A stretch of 64,000 nucleotides of DNA from Unio delphinus. Taxonomy: Eukaryota > Mollusca > Bivalvia > Unionida > Unionidae. The notes under the pieces are model-generated. The model worked only from the letters and a program-made list of their open reading frames with translations, did no database searches and had not been told where the DNA came from. The DNA lies in assembly GCA_029339505.1 (NCBI GenBank), contig JAQISU010000210.1:11793501-11857500 (forward strand), in the 5' to 3' direction. The position numbers and the translations under genes are program-made. Position 1 is the first letter of the stretch. Each line of letters starts with the position of its first letter. Below, piece by piece: positions 61,401-64,000 of this stretch.

Positions 61401-62950
61401 TACTTCCAAGACCATCATAACTTCAAATATCTGATTATGTTTCCTTCAATCAACTTAATCTAGGAAACATTCCAAATTAGTATACGGGTAATCGGCTGTT
61501 GAAATCAATAAAAGCTACCTCATTTCGCATTATTGTTAAATTAAGTGTTCTGTAACCATATTTCACTCCGGACGACAACGTTCATAATGTTCGAATGAAA
61601 TAAAAATTAAACTCGAATAGTCTATACTAAAGATACTATAACAATATTTTTCGAAGAAATTGATGAGCCACAAACTGCGAAGAGTGTTCTCCTTACATGA
61701 ACAAATATCCCTCCGTCGATAAATCGAAGTACCACGTTGAGGATGTCCGTCTCAGTATTATACAGACAGTGATTCAATGAACGTATAAAGGTAGATACAT
61801 GAACAATTGTTTCTCGATCACAGAAGCAGATCTGTCAATATTTAAATTTCATGGATTTAACGCCGTGAACTTAAATACAACCCAGTTAACGATATTATTG
61901 ATGATAAAGTAACGTATCTTTCATTGCTTGCTGTAGTAATGTAATAAACCTGTATAAAGCTGCTAGTGTGTCTCTTCCGTCGTCTTTCCTTTCTTGCATT
62001 TGTGATTTTTACCGGATCTAAGTGATGAGAAAGAGCAATATCATTATAATGTAAGTTTTCAATAAGAAATATATGCATTAATATTTTCGGAATTCATTAT
62101 ATAATTAAAAAATAAAAAATAAACAGTAAGTGTCCTTATCGTTCCAAAAGGTACCTTCAATTTTCCGGCCATTTGGTCCCGTCGTCATTTGCAATGATAT
62201 GTCATTCATGAGGATATTTTGTTTCTGACAGTTCTTTCTGTTGCGTTACCCGTCACAAAGTTTCTATTCTATTCGGTTTAATATCATTGTGAATGTTCTT
62301 GTATGGGGCATGAGGCTGAGAACTCATATCTCTTACCGTTTACATTTAGAGGCTACATGTTGACAAATAAGTTTTTAATTTTGTGCACACCTCTCCCCAA
62401 ATCAAACTCCGGGGAGTGCAAAATCAGTACCATCCATATTGTTCAACACGGTGGGAAGGTGTAGACATTTTTTCCTTGGGCTGGAGCCCCAACTGGTATT
62501 AATATTGCCATTATCGCTCAACCGTTGCCAAATATGGATTGGAACAACAGACTTCGAGTATGAAAATCCGCAGCGTTAGCTCTAGACCACTGACCCTTCA
62601 TACAATTATATGTTTCAAAAATTATTATGTAATTTCATGTTGTGAAGTTACCTGGAAGTCTAAAAATAGCTTACCTGGATTACAAATCTGTTCTTGAATT
62701 TATTGTTATTCGGAACACTAAAAAATAGTTCACGTCAATGGGGGAAAGTTTGACATGTCCCGGAAGTAGTTTTGTCAGTAAAGGATTCCTTGACATAGTT
62801 AAAGGGGGTGGAGGTGGTTGGGTGGGTGGGCAAGAAATACAGTGTGAGCCACAACACCGTGGCCGTCATATAACAATAAACAATTACAAGCGACGGCACT
62901 CTTTATGCTTTTGAGGAACACTTCACTTGACAGAGTTATCTACCTTCATC
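61400..62950. other. No gene supported
   Basis: A minus frame at 62078-61857 (HIFLIENLHYNDIALSHHLD, ARKERRRKRHT) is protein-like but isolated. 62805-62835 is G-rich. It might belong to the flank of the third Polinton. Confidence 0.3.
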
Positions 62951-62959
62951 TGGAGAGTT

Positions 62960-63176
62960 TTGCATGCAATTGAAAGAAGGTTATCACAAAATTCAAAATA
63001 GAGCCAAAGGAGATTCAGGAACTACAGCGTCTGCCCGTCACGCAGTCAGGAGATATTTGTTTTGGTCATATTTGTATTTCTTTGAAAATGTTGAATTAAT
63101 GTTATTATCTGCGACACGTTGTACTGAAGATGGGGAAATACAGAAAAATGTGGCTGCTGCAGATATCGATTGAAAT
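62960..63176 (+). other. Open frame of unknown nature
   Basis: 69 codons from ATG 62964 (QLKEGYHKIQNRAKGDSGTT, then ARHAVRRYLFWSYLYFFENV), ending TGA. Upstream sequence is not in frame. No family recognised; possibly a relic of a larger gene. Confidence 0.2.
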
Positions 63177-63239
63177 TCAATTTTTTCGCTTGTGTCCACA
63201 TTCACATATATAACTACTCTTGCGTTTCTTAATACTTAT

Positions 63240-63391
63240 CAGGATCTAAGACGAACTAATTTGCAAATTATTTTCTGCAGCTAATATGATCAAGCACAAG
63301 ACCTTTCTTGAGTGGTCCGTGAAAACACTCGTACAAAAAGTTGTGTTTCTGAGAAGACGTCTTCACCACACACTTTGCATTTAATATCCAT
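63240..63391 (-). pseudogene. HNH endonuclease fragment of a further Polinton
   Basis: ATG at 63391: MDIKCKVCGEDVFSETQ (a CxxC zinc start), then after a frameshift YECFHGPLKKGLVLDHIS, clearly the counterpart of YECFHGLIKDGFVLDHID at 50647-50952. It ends soon after in stops. Divergent from the gene at 63468. Confidence 0.7.
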
Positions 63392-63467
63392 ATAATTAAT
63401 TAATTCAAGCCCGATGGCAACCACTTATTAACCAACTACAATTATTCTTTGCTCGTATAATTATAAT

Positions 63468-64000
63468 ATGGAAGAGCTTGCGAGATTATCTGCAACTAAA
63501 AGTCCTCTAAAGCTTTGATTTGATCTTGACAGAATGACCCCTGACTTGCCAAGGCGAGCTTTAGTTGGTGTTGATTCGACAAATTAGACTAATCAATCGT
63601 AGCCGTGAAGCCAAAAGGGAGTTTCGCAATGATAGTACGGCTCAAGTGATGATCAACATCCAGAATTATGCAAGACGTCGATATTACAATGCAGAACAAG
63701 CGAGCAGCGACGATTATTAATTATGTCGACGAGCAACGATATGTTTTATAATTATTTTTTTTATCGTACCGGTACATAACGCCGCGGTAGGTCACGTCTG
63801 TATTTTCCGTGACAAACGTAACCCTGTTCGATTGCATTACACTGGAGATGTTGTATTGTTAAGGGGGCAGGGTCCAGTTTTTATGTACAAATTTAATGTC
63901 GCATGCACCTGCCTAATATAAAAATTCATTAAAAATATAATACGCGAGTGAGGTCAAAAAGGTACATATTTCTGGATAGGTATTATGTAGTGCAACATAA
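63468..64000 (+). pseudogene. N-terminus of a second PolB polyprotein gene
   Basis: ATG GAA GAG at 63468 (MEELARLSATKSP) parallels MEEFERLSNITPW of the gene at 51363. Near 63690-63750 MQNKRAATIINYVDEQRY matches MNDKRAAMIISHLDEKKY. Stops and shifts lie between. It continues to or past the window edge, decaying after about 63750. Confidence 0.65.

Overview
This is eukaryotic, AT-rich, intron-bearing and very repeat-rich DNA. It is most likely from a marine lophotrochozoan, probably a mollusc and perhaps a bivalve. That placement is inferred from a multi-exon Roc-COR GTPase gene ending in a DZIP3-like HEPN domain, tRNA-derived SINEs, long minisatellite arrays inside introns, and abundant Polinton/Maverick DNA. 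There are no operons, bacterial genes or CRISPR arrays.

Layout. (1) About 1-6550: a decayed Polinton fragment, mainly minus strand, carrying the structural (virion) genes: two hypothetical proteins, a small protein, a double-jelly-roll major capsid protein, a small glycine/alanine-rich virion protein, an adenain-like protease, a fibre-like protein and a penton/spike-like protein. All are broken by stops or frameshifts except the small Gly/Ala-rich ORF. (2) 6978-34523: a plus-strand gene of ten recognisable exons. Every splice phase agrees, and the exon sum gives an uninterrupted reading frame from the first exon seen to a TGA. The product is Roc GTPase - COR - HEPN - short helical tail. The introns carry two TIR transposons, one intact SINE plus SINE fragments, and arrays of 32, about 46, about 50, 57-60 and other bp. 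(3) 34540-45840: minisatellites, a 183-bp hAT-type MITE with a perfect 8-bp target duplication, a decayed LINE (minus strand), and a SINE interrupted by a piece of Polinton spike gene. (4) 46960-57090: a second Polinton region, this time with the replication and packaging genes: a third spike-gene copy, a coiled-coil gene, two minus-strand HNH/zinc-finger genes, a PolB - SF1 helicase - HNH polyprotein gene, an rve integrase, a parvovirus-type phospholipase A2 minor capsid gene and an A32-like packaging ATPase. (5) 57100-63200: mostly unassigned sequence with a 21-copy 56-bp array. (6) 63240-64000: the start of yet another Polinton copy (HNH and PolB N-terminus, divergent).

The best candidate for a working gene is the Roc-COR-HEPN gene, which has a P-loop, a switch II motif and an intact R-x5-H HEPN motif. 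The Polinton material is dead or dying. It is useful because it reveals a recognisable gene complement, including a polymerase-helicase-HNH fusion and a PLA2 capsid protein, and because parts of at least three and probably four elements surround or invade the locus.
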